DNA of 12,503 nucleotides from an uncultured Lachnospiraceae bacterium (GTDB taxonomy: Bacteria; Bacillota; Clostridia; Lachnospirales; Lachnospiraceae): contig CANCYO010000075.1 in assembly GCA_947382415.1 (NCBI GenBank), positions 1 through 12,503 on the forward strand. The letters are read 5' to 3'. Shown here one piece after another: positions 1 to 5,968 of the stretch (its first letter is position 1; the number at the start of each line of letters is the position of its first letter). A model generated the notes under the pieces. The model saw only the letters and a list, made by a program, of their open reading frames with translations. It did no database searches and was not told where the DNA came from. A program made the translations under genes and the position numbers.

Positions 1-2
1 AA

Positions 3-1571
3 TTGGAGCGTTTTACGCTTCCCAGAGAGGAAGCCATCAAATATATGGAGGAGCGAAACGAGCCCTATAAGGTAGAGCTGATTCGTGATCTGCCGGAGGA
101 TGCCGAGATTTCCTTCTATGATCAGGGAGGTTTTGTGGATCTGTGCGCAGGCCCTCATCTGATGAGCGTCAAGGGTATCAAGGCATTCAAGCTGACTTCA
201 TCCTCCGGGGCATATTGGAGAGGGAATTCCGACAATGCCATGCTGCAGCGTATTTACGGAACAGCTTTCAACAAGAAGGAAGAGCTGGAGGAGTACCTGA
301 CTTATCTGGAAAATATCAAGAGCCGCGACCACAATAAGCTGGGTCGGGAGATGGAACTGTTTACTACCGTGGACGTCATCGGACAGGGACTTCCCCTGCT
401 GATGCCCAAGGGAGCCAAGATCATCCAGACCATGCAGCGTTGGATCGAGGATCTGGAGGACATTGAGTGGGGCTATATGCGCACCAAGACGCCTCTCATG
501 GCTAAGAGCGATCTCTATAAGCTCTCCGGCCACTGGGACCACTATCTGGACGGAATGTTTGTGCTGGGCGATCCCAAGAAGGATAAGGAAGTGATGGCAC
601 TGCGGCCCATGACCTGTCCCTTCCAGTATTTTGTGTATAAGGCGACACAGCATTCCTATCGCGATCTGCCCTGCCGATACAGCGAGACCTCTACGCTGTT
701 CAGAAACGAGGATTCCGGAGAGATGCACGGACTGACCCGTGTGCGCCAGTTCACAATCTCAGAGGGACATCTGATCGTTCGTCCCGACCAGATGGTGGAA
801 GAGTTCAAGAACTGTCTGGCACTGGCCAAATACTGCCTGCAGACGCTTGGCGTGGAGGAGGATGTGACCTATCATCTCTCCAAGTGGGACCCTGACAATC
901 GTGAGAAATATATCGGCGAGCCCGAGGTCTGGGAGCAGACAGAGTCCAGCATCCGTCAGATTTTGAACGAACTGGATATCGAGTTTACCGAGGATGTTGG
1001 CGAGGCGGCATTCTACGGACCCAAGGTGGATATCAATACCCGCAATGTGTACGGCAAGGAAGACACCATGATCACGATTCAGTGGGATGCCCTGCTGGCC
1101 GAGCAGTACGATATGTATTATATTGATCAGAACGGCGACAAGGTGCGCCCCTATATCATCCATAGAACCTCCATGGGCTGTTATGAGAGAACGCTGGCAT
1201 GGCTTATCGAAAAATATGAAGGAAAGTTCCCCACATGGCTTTGTCCTGAACAGGTGCGCATTCTTCCCATCTCGGAGAAGTTTGCGGATTATGCGGTTCA
1301 GGTGGAGCGTGAATTGAAAAAGAACGGTATTCTCGTGACTACCGATACCCGTTCCGAGAAGATCGGATTCAAGATCCGCGAAGCCCGTCTTGCCAAGGTT
1401 CCCTATATGCTGGTGGTGGGACAGAAGGAGGCTGAGGACGGCGTGGTGTCCGTGAGAAGCCGCTTCGCAGGCGACGAGGGCGTGAAGCCTCTGCAGGAGT
1501 TTATCGCGCAGATCTGTGAGGAGATCCGCACGAAAGAGATCCGCAAGGTGGAAGAACAGGCCGCAGAATAA
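3..1571 (+). CDS. thrS: Threonine--tRNA ligase, 5'-truncated by window edge
   Basis: Charges tRNA-Thr with threonine in the cytoplasm. The 522 visible residues cover the end of the editing (SAD) domain, the class II catalytic core and the anticodon-binding domain; the full family length is about 640, so roughly 115-120 N-terminal residues (TGS domain and start of the editing domain) lie upstream. Visible landmarks, in fragment numbering: editing-site DLCAGPH (Cys48, His52), GAYWRG (69-74), motif 2 arginine in FRNEDSG (Arg234), FYGPK (337-341), motif 3 IIHR...ER, and the C-terminal EKIGFKIREA block. The zinc ligands are retained (Cys205, His256, His387). Several residues around them are unusual: MTCPFQ replaces MNCPGH and TISEGH replaces TQDDAH. 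No real start is visible; the TTG at position 3 is simply a codon inside the gene. The family call is certain. Confidence 0.97.
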   Translation: MERFTLPREEAIKYMEERNEPYKVELIRDLPEDAEISFYDQGGFVDLCAGPHLMSVKGIKAFKLTSSSGAYWRGNSDNAMLQRIYGTAFNKKEELEEYLTYLENIKSRDHNKLGREMELFTTVDVIGQGLPLLMPKGAKIIQTMQRWIEDLEDIEWGYMRTKTPLMAKSDLYKLSGHWDHYLDGMFVLGDPKKDKEVMALRPMTCPFQYFVYKATQHSYRDLPCRYSETSTLFRNEDSGEMHGLTRVRQFTISEGHLIVRPDQMVEEFKNCLALAKYCLQTLGVEEDVTYHLSKWDPDNREKYIGEPEVWEQTESSIRQILNELDIEFTEDVGEAAFYGPKVDINTRNVYGKEDTMITIQWDALLAEQYDMYYIDQNGDKVRPYIIHRTSMGCYERTLAWLIEKYEGKFPTWLCPEQVRILPISEKFADYAVQVERELKKNGILVTTDTRSEKIGFKIREARLAKVPYMLVVGQKEAEDGVVSVRSRFAGDEGVKPLQEFIAQICEEIRTKEIRKVEEQAAE

Positions 1572-1596
1572 AGGCAGCCGTGATTGGATAAACTAA

Positions 1597-1641
1597 CTTC
1601 TGTGCAGCTTATGTAGGCACATCGTGCTGCACAGAAGGAGG
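1597..1641 (+). promoter_or_regulatory. Hairpin overlapping the DUF1540 ribosome binding site
   Basis: A perfect 12-bp inverted repeat, CTTCTGTGCAGC (1597-1608) and GCTGCACAGAAG (1626-1637), is capped by a further ATGT/ACAT helix (1611-1614 with 1619-1622) and a 4-nt loop. The 3' arm runs into the Shine-Dalgarno AGAAGGAGG (1633-1641) of the next gene, so the folded RNA would hide the first half of the SD. No U-run follows, so it does not read as an intrinsic terminator. Translational control, or a processing or stability element between thrS and the next gene, is inference. Confidence 0.6.
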
Positions 1642-1647
1642 CTTATC

Positions 1648-1968
1648 ATGGCAGAGTTGAAATGTGGTGTAGAAAACTGTACCTACAACAAAGATTGCCT
1701 TTGCAGCAAGGGTGATATCATGGTGGGCGGCAAGCATGCCTGCAACTGTGACGATACCTGCTGCGAGAGCTTTTCGGAGCGCAGAGAAGGACATGATGCC
1801 TTCACCAGTTCCTTAGAGCATCCCTGCCGCACCATCAGTATTGACTGTGAGGCGGTAAAGTGCATTCACAACAGCAATTATAAATGTGTCGCAGACCATG
1901 TGGATATCAAGGGCTGCGGAGCATGCAATTGCAGAGAGACCAGCTGCGCGACCTTTACGGAGCGCTAG
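1648..1968 (+). CDS. Tandem DUF1540 cysteine-rich protein
   Basis: A 106-residue soluble protein with no signal peptide or membrane segment. It contains two copies of the DUF1540 pattern. Copy 1 (about residues 4-42) has LKCGVENCTYN, then Cys16 and CNCDDTCCESF. Copy 2 (about 66-104) has IDCEAVKCIHN, then KC and CNCRETSCATF. The regularly spaced cysteines suggest a small metal-binding or disulfide-stabilised fold; the biochemical role of DUF1540 is not established. The ATG at 1648 is chosen because AAGGAGG sits 6 nt upstream; an upstream in-frame GTG (1624) lies inside the hairpin and lacks an SD. It lies 76 nt after thrS and is probably read through from it, since no promoter is obvious in the gap. 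Neighbours on both sides are translation genes, but no functional link can be claimed. Confidence 0.88.
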   Translation: MAELKCGVENCTYNKDCLCSKGDIMVGGKHACNCDDTCCESFSERREGHDAFTSSLEHPCRTISIDCEAVKCIHNSNYKCVADHVDIKGCGACNCRETSCATFTER

Positions 1969-1999
1969 GAAGGTGCAGGAGGCGGATGGATTTTGACGG

Positions 2000-2056
2000 C
2001 GGGGTTTCCAGCGGCGGATAAGATTCATCTGCTTTACATAAAACCGCGTGTTTTTT
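2000..2056 (+). terminator. Possible branched intrinsic terminator after DUF1540 gene
   Basis: CGGGGTTT (2000-2007) can pair, with one mismatch, with AAACCGCG (2041-2048), enclosing an inner hairpin GCGGAT (2014-2019) with ATCTGC (2027-2032, one G-U pair). A T-rich tract (TG followed by six T, 2049-2056) follows directly. The long interrupted stem makes this weaker than a standard terminator. Its position, between the DUF1540 stop and the next strong promoter, fits the end of the thrS transcription unit. Confidence 0.35.
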
Positions 2057-2094
2057 ACAGGGGAAAGTCTACGGGAAAAAATTTGGTTTATCTA

Positions 2095-2123
2095 TTGACA
2101 AATAACAGGACAGATGTTATTCT
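2095..2123 (+). promoter_or_regulatory. Promoter of the infC-rpmI-rplT operon
   Basis: A perfect -35 box TTGACA (2095-2100) is followed after 17 bp by TATTCT (2118-2123, 5 of 6 matches to TATAAT). The -10 box is preceded by TG at 2115-2116, giving an extended -10. The expected start of transcription is near 2130, at the beginning of the structured leader. Confidence 0.8.
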
Positions 2124-2129
2124 GTCATA

Positions 2130-2320
2130 GTGCGCAGGCGGTTTTATCCTCAGGCGCCATAAAACAAGCAGAGTATCCGCTCTCACCTTACGGCAATCGG
2201 GCTTGTAAGCGTTCAGGTTTTTCATATGGTATTTTGACCGGCATATTTGTGCGGATGTGCTGAGACGAAACTTATGAGTAATGTGAGTGGATAGTTATGC
2301 TGTCTGCTTTTTTGTTTTTA
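2130..2320 (+). promoter_or_regulatory. L20-type leader (autogenous attenuator of infC operon)
   Basis: This untranslated leader of about 190 nt holds a long-range three-part helix: AAGCAGA (2166-2172) with TCTGCTT (2303-2309), TATCC (2174-2178) with GGATA (2289-2293), and CTCAC (2182-2186) with GTGAG (2283-2287). The segments are separated by asymmetric bulges, and a T-rich tract (2308-2320) follows directly, so the closed form is an intrinsic terminator. Local hairpins include GTTTTAT/ATAAAAC (2141-2147 with 2159-2165) and CTTAC/GTAAG (2187-2191 with 2205-2209). An alternative helix, ACAAGC (2164-2169) with GCTTGT (2201-2206), would break the terminator stem and is an antiterminator candidate. 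Firmicutes leaders at this position bind ribosomal protein L20 through mimicry of 23S rRNA and attenuate transcription; membership here is assigned from position and architecture, not from a covariance search. Confidence 0.8.
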
Positions 2321-2343
2321 CAATATTCTATTTTCTTATGCAT

Positions 2344-2360
2344 GGAGGTATACGACCATT
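2344..2360 (+). promoter_or_regulatory. SD and rare ATT initiation codon of infC
   Basis: GGAGG (2344-2348) stands 9 nt before an in-frame ATT (2358-2360). The first in-frame ATG (2370) is 21 nt from the same SD and has no SD of its own. ATT initiation is the classical autoregulatory feature of infC, because IF3 itself discriminates against non-canonical start codons. Confidence 0.75.
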
Positions 2361-2867
2361 AGCGATTTAATGATTAACGAACAAATTCGTGACAAAGAGG
2401 TGCGTGTAGTCGGGGAGAACGGTGAGCAGCTCGGTATTATGTCTGTGAGGGAAGCCATGAGACTGGCGGAGGAAGCGGAGCTTGATCTGGTGAAGATCGC
2501 GCCCACGGCACAACCGCCTGTGTGCAGAATCGTAGACTATGGCAAATTTAAATACGAGCAGCTTCGCAGGGAAAAGGAAGCCAGAAAGAAGCAGAAGATC
2601 ATCGAGGTCAAAGAGATTCGTCTCTCCCCCAACATTGACACCAATGATCTGAATACCAAGACCAACGCGGCCAGAAAGTTTTTGACCAAGGGCGACAGAG
2701 TAAAGATCACTCTGCGGTTCAGGGGTCGTGAGATGGCGCACATGAACAACAGCAGACATATTCTGGATGACTTTGCCCAGAATCTGGCGGATATAGCTGT
2801 AGTGGAGAAAGCTCCCAAGGTGGAGGGGAGAAGCATGACCATGTTCCTGGCACAGAAAAAGTCATAG
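2358..2867 (+). CDS. infC: Translation initiation factor IF-3
   Basis: IF3 binds the 30S subunit, keeps subunits apart and proofreads the start codon and initiator tRNA. From the ATT start the product is 169 residues, beginning (with initiator Met) MSDLMINEQIRDKEVRVV. The N-terminal domain carries the typical MINEQIR...VRVVGENGEQLG opening. A lysine/arginine-rich linker (FKYEQLRREKEARKKQK) leads to the C-terminal domain with KEIRLSPNIDTNDL, the RVKITLRFRGREMAH block and the terminal GRSMTMFLAQKK. All are conserved family segments and the length is normal. It is the first gene of an infC-rpmI-rplT operon driven by the promoter at 2095-2123 and the L20-type leader. Expression is likely controlled twice: by L20 in the leader and by IF3 at the ATT codon. 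The gene order after thrS resembles E. coli thrS-infC-rpmI-rplT, with a DUF1540 gene in between. Confidence 0.96.
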   Translation: MSDLMINEQIRDKEVRVVGENGEQLGIMSVREAMRLAEEAELDLVKIAPTAQPPVCRIVDYGKFKYEQLRREKEARKKQKIIEVKEIRLSPNIDTNDLNTKTNAARKFLTKGDRVKITLRFRGREMAHMNNSRHILDDFAQNLADIAVVEKAPKVEGRSMTMFLAQKKS

Positions 2868-2886
2868 GAACAGGGGATCAGGCAGT

Positions 2887-2956
2887 GATGCAGGCGCCGG
2901 GAGGCAGTGTGTCCCGTGTGCATCAAATAAAGCGGCGGGGGATTGGTGTCTGCCGC
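2887..2956 (+). other. Structured infC-rpmI intercistronic spacer
   Basis: The 120-nt spacer between infC and rpmI can form two hairpins. The first pairs GATGCA (2887-2892) with TGCATC (2919-2924) and, inside it, CGGGA (2898-2902) with TCCCG (2912-2916). The second pairs GCGGC (2932-2936) with GCCGC (2952-2956). Neither is followed by a U-run. They may act in mRNA processing, stability or r-protein binding; the sequence alone does not decide. Confidence 0.45.
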
Positions 2957-2987
2957 ACATCAACGAATATTTTAGGAGGAAATAGTT

Positions 2988-3185
2988 ATGCCCAAAATGA
3001 AGACAAGCAGAGCAGCTGCTAAGCGTTTTAAAGTAACCGGTACTGGTAAATTAAAGAGATCCAAAGCTTACAAGAGCCATATACTGACCAAGAAGAGCAC
3101 CAAGAGAAAGCGCAATCTGAGAAAGCCCGCTATCACGGATGCAACTAATGTTAAGAATATGAAGAAGATTTTACCGTATTTATAA
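2988..3185 (+). CDS. rpmI: 50S ribosomal protein L35
   Basis: Small, very basic 65-residue protein of the large ribosomal subunit. It shows the L35 signature from the first residue: MPKMKTSRAAAKRFKVTGTGK, then a Lys/Arg-rich middle (LTKKSTKRKRNLRK) and the C-terminal IKKMLPY-like end (MKKILPYL). Length is normal for the family. The start is fixed by AGGAGG (2974-2979), 8 nt upstream of the ATG. It is the second gene of the infC operon and lies 24 nt before rplT, so the two are translated from one message. Confidence 0.98.
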   Translation: MPKMKTSRAAAKRFKVTGTGKLKRSKAYKSHILTKKSTKRKRNLRKPAITDATNVKNMKKILPYL

Positions 3186-3209
3186 GTCGGGCAAGGAGGA
3201 GAATGAGAG

Positions 3210-3566
3210 ATGGCAAGAATTAAAGGCGGCTTAAATGCCAAAAAGAAACATAATCGCGTACTGAAGCTTGCAAAGGGCTACAGAGGCGCAAGAAGCAAAC
3301 AGTACAGAATCGCCAAGCAGTCCGTGATGAGGGCGCTGGCAAGCTCCTATGCGGGCAGAAAAGAGAAAAAGCGTCAGTTCAGACAGCTTTGGATCGCGCG
3401 TATCAATGCGGCTGCCAGAATGAACGGACTTTCCTACAGCAAGTTCATGTATGGTCTGAAGCAGGCCGGTGTGGACATGAACAGAAAGATGCTGGCAGAG
3501 ATGGCAGTGAACGATGCAGAAGGCTTCAAGACTCTTGCAGAGCTGGCTAAGAGCAAGATTGCTTAA
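3210..3566 (+). CDS. rplT: 50S ribosomal protein L20
   Basis: A 118-residue basic protein that binds 23S rRNA early in large-subunit assembly and acts in Firmicutes as autorepressor of its own operon. The N-terminal extension MARIKGGLNAKKKHNRVLKLAKGY is the long helical tail that threads into rRNA. The globular part contains SYAGRKEKKRQFRQLWIARINAAAR and the YSKFMYGLK motif, all diagnostic. Start chosen at the ATG at 3210 with AAGGAGG at 3193-3199; a nearer ATG at 3203 is out of frame. It is the last gene of the operon, with a strong terminator about 30 nt downstream. Its likely regulatory target is the leader at 2130-2320. Confidence 0.98.
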   Translation: MARIKGGLNAKKKHNRVLKLAKGYRGARSKQYRIAKQSVMRALASSYAGRKEKKRQFRQLWIARINAAARMNGLSYSKFMYGLKQAGVDMNRKMLAEMAVNDAEGFKTLAELAKSKIA

Positions 3567-3596
3567 TTCTATATGTGAAAAAAATATATTTATATT

Positions 3597-3646
3597 AAAG
3601 GCGTCCTCAAAGTCATATGGGCTTTGAGGACGCCTTTTTGTTTTTT
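3597..3646 (+). terminator. Rho-independent terminator of infC-rpmI-rplT
   Basis: A perfect 16-bp stem, AAAGGCGTCCTCAAAG (3597-3612) with CTTTGAGGACGCCTTT (3622-3637), has a 9-nt loop and is followed by T-rich sequence to 3646. It sits between two convergent operons. On the minus strand the stem is followed by an AT-rich stretch and then seven T at 3577-3583, so it may also help stop transcription of the opposing operon, less efficiently. Confidence 0.95.
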
Positions 3647-3688
3647 CCGGTTTAGTAATGATGAAACTTCTGAGAGTTGATCGGGTGT

Positions 3689-5326
3689 CTATTTTACTTC
3701 GATCTGCTGTGCCACGAGCTGGTCTGCGCCATAGAGCTTTCTCAAAGCGGGTTTCTCGATCTTGCCGGTGGCGTTTCTGGGCACGTCGGCAAAAATGATT
3801 TTCTTGGGGCGTTTGTAGCGGGGAAGTTCCATGCAGAATTCTTCGATCTCCTCCTCCGTGCAGGTCATGCCCTCTTTGATGGAGATGATGGCGCCGGTAA
3901 TCTCGCCCAGACGTTTGTCGGGAAGGCCGATGACGGCGACATCCTTGATCTTGTCAAAGGCACTGAGGAAATGTTCGATCTGTACGGGATAAATATTCTC
4001 GCCGCCGCTGACGATGACGTCCTTTTTGCGGTCCACCAGAAAGTAAAAGCCGTCCTGATCCTGCATGGCCATGTCGCCGGTATAGAGCCAGCCGTCCTTT
4101 AAGGTGTCGGCAGTGGCCTGCGGATCGTTGTAATAACAGGTCATGACGCCGGGGCCTTTGACACAGAGCTCACCTACATCGCCCTGAGGTACGGTATTGC
4201 CGTCCTCATCCACGATCCTGCACTCCCAGCGGTAGCCGGGAACACCGATGGCTCCCACTTTGTGAATATTTTCAACGCCGAGATGCACACATCCCGGTCC
4301 GGTTGATTCGGACAGGCCGTAGTTTGTGTCGTATAAATGGTGGGGAAAGTATTCCTTCCAGTGTTTGATCAGAGAGGGCGGCACAGGCTGCGCGCCGATA
4401 TGCATCAGCCGCCATTGCTCCAGATCGTAGTCCTCTATTTTCAGATCGCCCCGGTCCAGCGCGTCCAGAATATCCTGAGCCCAGGGTACCAGGAGCCAGA
4501 CGATGGTACAGTGTTCTTTTGAAACCGCGTCCAGAATGATCTCGGGGGTGGCGCCTTTTAATAACACGGCTTTACTGCCTGCGCACAGGCTACCCATCCA
4601 GTGGAATTTGGCGCCGGTGTGGTACAGAGGCGGGATGCACAGGAAGACGTCGTTCCGGTCGGTGAGATGGTGTTTCTGTTCCATCTGGGCGGCCTGCATC
4701 AGGCTCTCGTGATTGTGGAGGATCGCTTTGGGAAAGCCTGTGGTTCCCGAGGAGAAATAGATGGCGGCATCGTCATCGTCCTCCAGACGGATGAGAGGGG
4801 GCTGGCTGGAGCAGTCTGCCACCAGTTCCCGGTAGCTCTCTGCAAAGGTAGGGCAGCCGTCTCCCACATAGATGAGCAGCCTGCCTTTGCTCAGATTTTC
4901 CTCGATGGATTCGATTCGCCCAATGAATTCCGGACCGAAGAAGAGGATATGTACCTCCGCCAGATCGGCGCAGTATTGGATCTCGTCCGCCGCGAAGCGG
5001 AAGTTAAAGGGCACGGCGATGGCTCCGGTCTTGAGAATGCCAAAGTAGAGGGGCAGCCATTCCAGACAGTTGAACATGAGGATGGCCACCCGGTCTCCCT
5101 TCTGGATGCCCCGGGAGAGCAGCATATTTGCTACTCTGTTGGCCTTCTCGTCGAAGATGCTCCAGGTGATCTCCCGGCGGTAAGGCTGTGCGTTTGTCTG
5201 CTGCACCAGGTCGTATTCCTTCCATGTGGTGCGGCGGGGATCGGTCATGGTGGGATTCAACTCCACCAGCGCCACTTCGTCTCCATAGAGCTTATGGTTT
5301 CTTTCCAATAAATCCGTTACGGGCAT
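3689..5326 (-). CDS. AMP-forming acyl/aryl-CoA ligase (ANL superfamily)
   Basis: A 545-residue class I adenylate-forming enzyme. It activates a carboxylic acid with ATP to an acyl-adenylate and transfers it to CoA. Motifs, numbered from the chosen start: P-loop SSGTTGFPK (192-200), A5 motif YGLSES (336-341), YTGD with the ribose-binding Asp418, hinge-region DRKKD (Arg433), SGGENIYP, and the C-terminal NATGK with catalytic Lys522. The enzyme therefore looks complete and active. The start at 5326 follows AAAGGAAA on the minus strand; an upstream in-frame ATG at 5365 adds 13 residues without homology-like character. It lies 60 nt after iorB in the same orientation, probably one operon. By context the substrate may be an arylacetate (phenylacetate, indoleacetate or similar), but the sequence is not a typical short PaaK-type ligase, and a medium or branched fatty acid cannot be excluded. 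Confidence 0.9.
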   Translation of the reverse strand: MPVTDLLERNHKLYGDEVALVELNPTMTDPRRTTWKEYDLVQQTNAQPYRREITWSIFDEKANRVANMLLSRGIQKGDRVAILMFNCLEWLPLYFGILKTGAIAVPFNFRFAADEIQYCADLAEVHILFFGPEFIGRIESIEENLSKGRLLIYVGDGCPTFAESYRELVADCSSQPPLIRLEDDDDAAIYFSSGTTGFPKAILHNHESLMQAAQMEQKHHLTDRNDVFLCIPPLYHTGAKFHWMGSLCAGSKAVLLKGATPEIILDAVSKEHCTIVWLLVPWAQDILDALDRGDLKIEDYDLEQWRLMHIGAQPVPPSLIKHWKEYFPHHLYDTNYGLSESTGPGCVHLGVENIHKVGAIGVPGYRWECRIVDEDGNTVPQGDVGELCVKGPGVMTCYYNDPQATADTLKDGWLYTGDMAMQDQDGFYFLVDRKKDVIVSGGENIYPVQIEHFLSAFDKIKDVAVIGLPDKRLGEITGAIISIKEGMTCTEEEIEEFCMELPRYKRPKKIIFADVPRNATGKIEKPALRKLYGADQLVAQQIEVK

Positions 5327-5386
5327 GATGATATTTCCTTTCGTGGTGCGCGTGAGACAGCGCATTATTTTAGTGGTTCGGTCTGA

Positions 5387-5968
5387 TCATTCTCCGCGGC
5401 CCATAAGAAACGCCTTGCGGTTGAGTTCAAGGAATCTGGAGGGAACGCATTCCTCGATGGCGCTCAGCCATTTCTCCATGGGGATGTCAAAGTATCTGGA
5501 GAGACGTCCCATGAGGACGATGTTCACGGCTTTGGAGCTGCCTGCGGATTCTGCCAGGGACAGACAGTCCATGGCGTCCACGGAAAGCCCCAGGTCTTCC
5601 ATTTTCCCGATGAGATTTACCGGGTAAGATGCCGCGCCTGTGACTACAGGCATGGGGTCGATCTCCTGTGTGTTCACTACGATGCGGCCATCCGGCTTTA
5701 AGTATTCCAGATAGCGGGCGGCTTCAAGCTTCTCAAAGGACACGATGAAATCAGCCTGTCCCTTGTCTATGATGGGAGAGTAGACCTTCTCGCCGAATCT
5801 CACATAGGTGACAACGCTTCCGCCGCGCTGGCTCATGCCGTGTACCTCGGAGACTTTCACATCATAGCCCTCCTGCAGGAGCAGGTGGCCTAAAAGCTTG
5901 CTGGCAAGCAGGGAGCCCTGTCCGCCCACGCCTACGATCATAATATTTTTGGTGGTGTTGGTATTCAT
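5387..5968 (-). CDS. iorB: Indolepyruvate:ferredoxin oxidoreductase subunit beta
   Basis: The gamma-type subunit of the 2-oxoacid:ferredoxin oxidoreductase superfamily, 193 residues, normal for IorB. With IorA it oxidatively decarboxylates aryl-2-oxoacids (indolepyruvate, phenylpyruvate, hydroxyphenylpyruvate) to the aryl-acetyl-CoA, reducing ferredoxin. Signatures are the N-terminal GVGGQGSLLASKLLG segment (13-27), SEVHGMSQRGGSV (40-52), and the mid-domain VNTQEIDPMPV. No membrane segment or Fe-S motif is present in this subunit, as expected. The start at 5968 makes an ATGA overlap of 4 nt with the iorA stop, typical translational coupling; a longer reading frame starting at 6115 only overlaps iorA and gives non-homologous sequence. 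A 60-nt gap with nothing notable separates it from the downstream ligase. Confidence 0.95.
   Translation of the reverse strand: MNTNTTKNIMIVGVGGQGSLLASKLLGHLLLQEGYDVKVSEVHGMSQRGGSVVTYVRFGEKVYSPIIDKGQADFIVSFEKLEAARYLEYLKPDGRIVVNTQEIDPMPVVTGAASYPVNLIGKMEDLGLSVDAMDCLSLAESAGSSKAVNIVLMGRLSRYFDIPMEKWLSAIEECVPSRFLELNRKAFLMGRGE

Noticed and set aside
1597..1637. Hairpin after thrS as an intrinsic terminator
   Set aside because: No U-run follows; the 3' arm leads into the next gene's Shine-Dalgarno, so a translational role is more likely.
2130..2340. T-box or other tRNA-sensing leader ahead of infC
   Set aside because: No T-box sequence or specifier-loop arrangement is visible; position and long-range helix fit an L20 leader better.
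4601..5311. 236-codon open frame on the plus strand opposite the acyl-CoA ligase
   Set aside because: Antisense to a complete ANL enzyme; no recognisable domain and no ribosome binding site.
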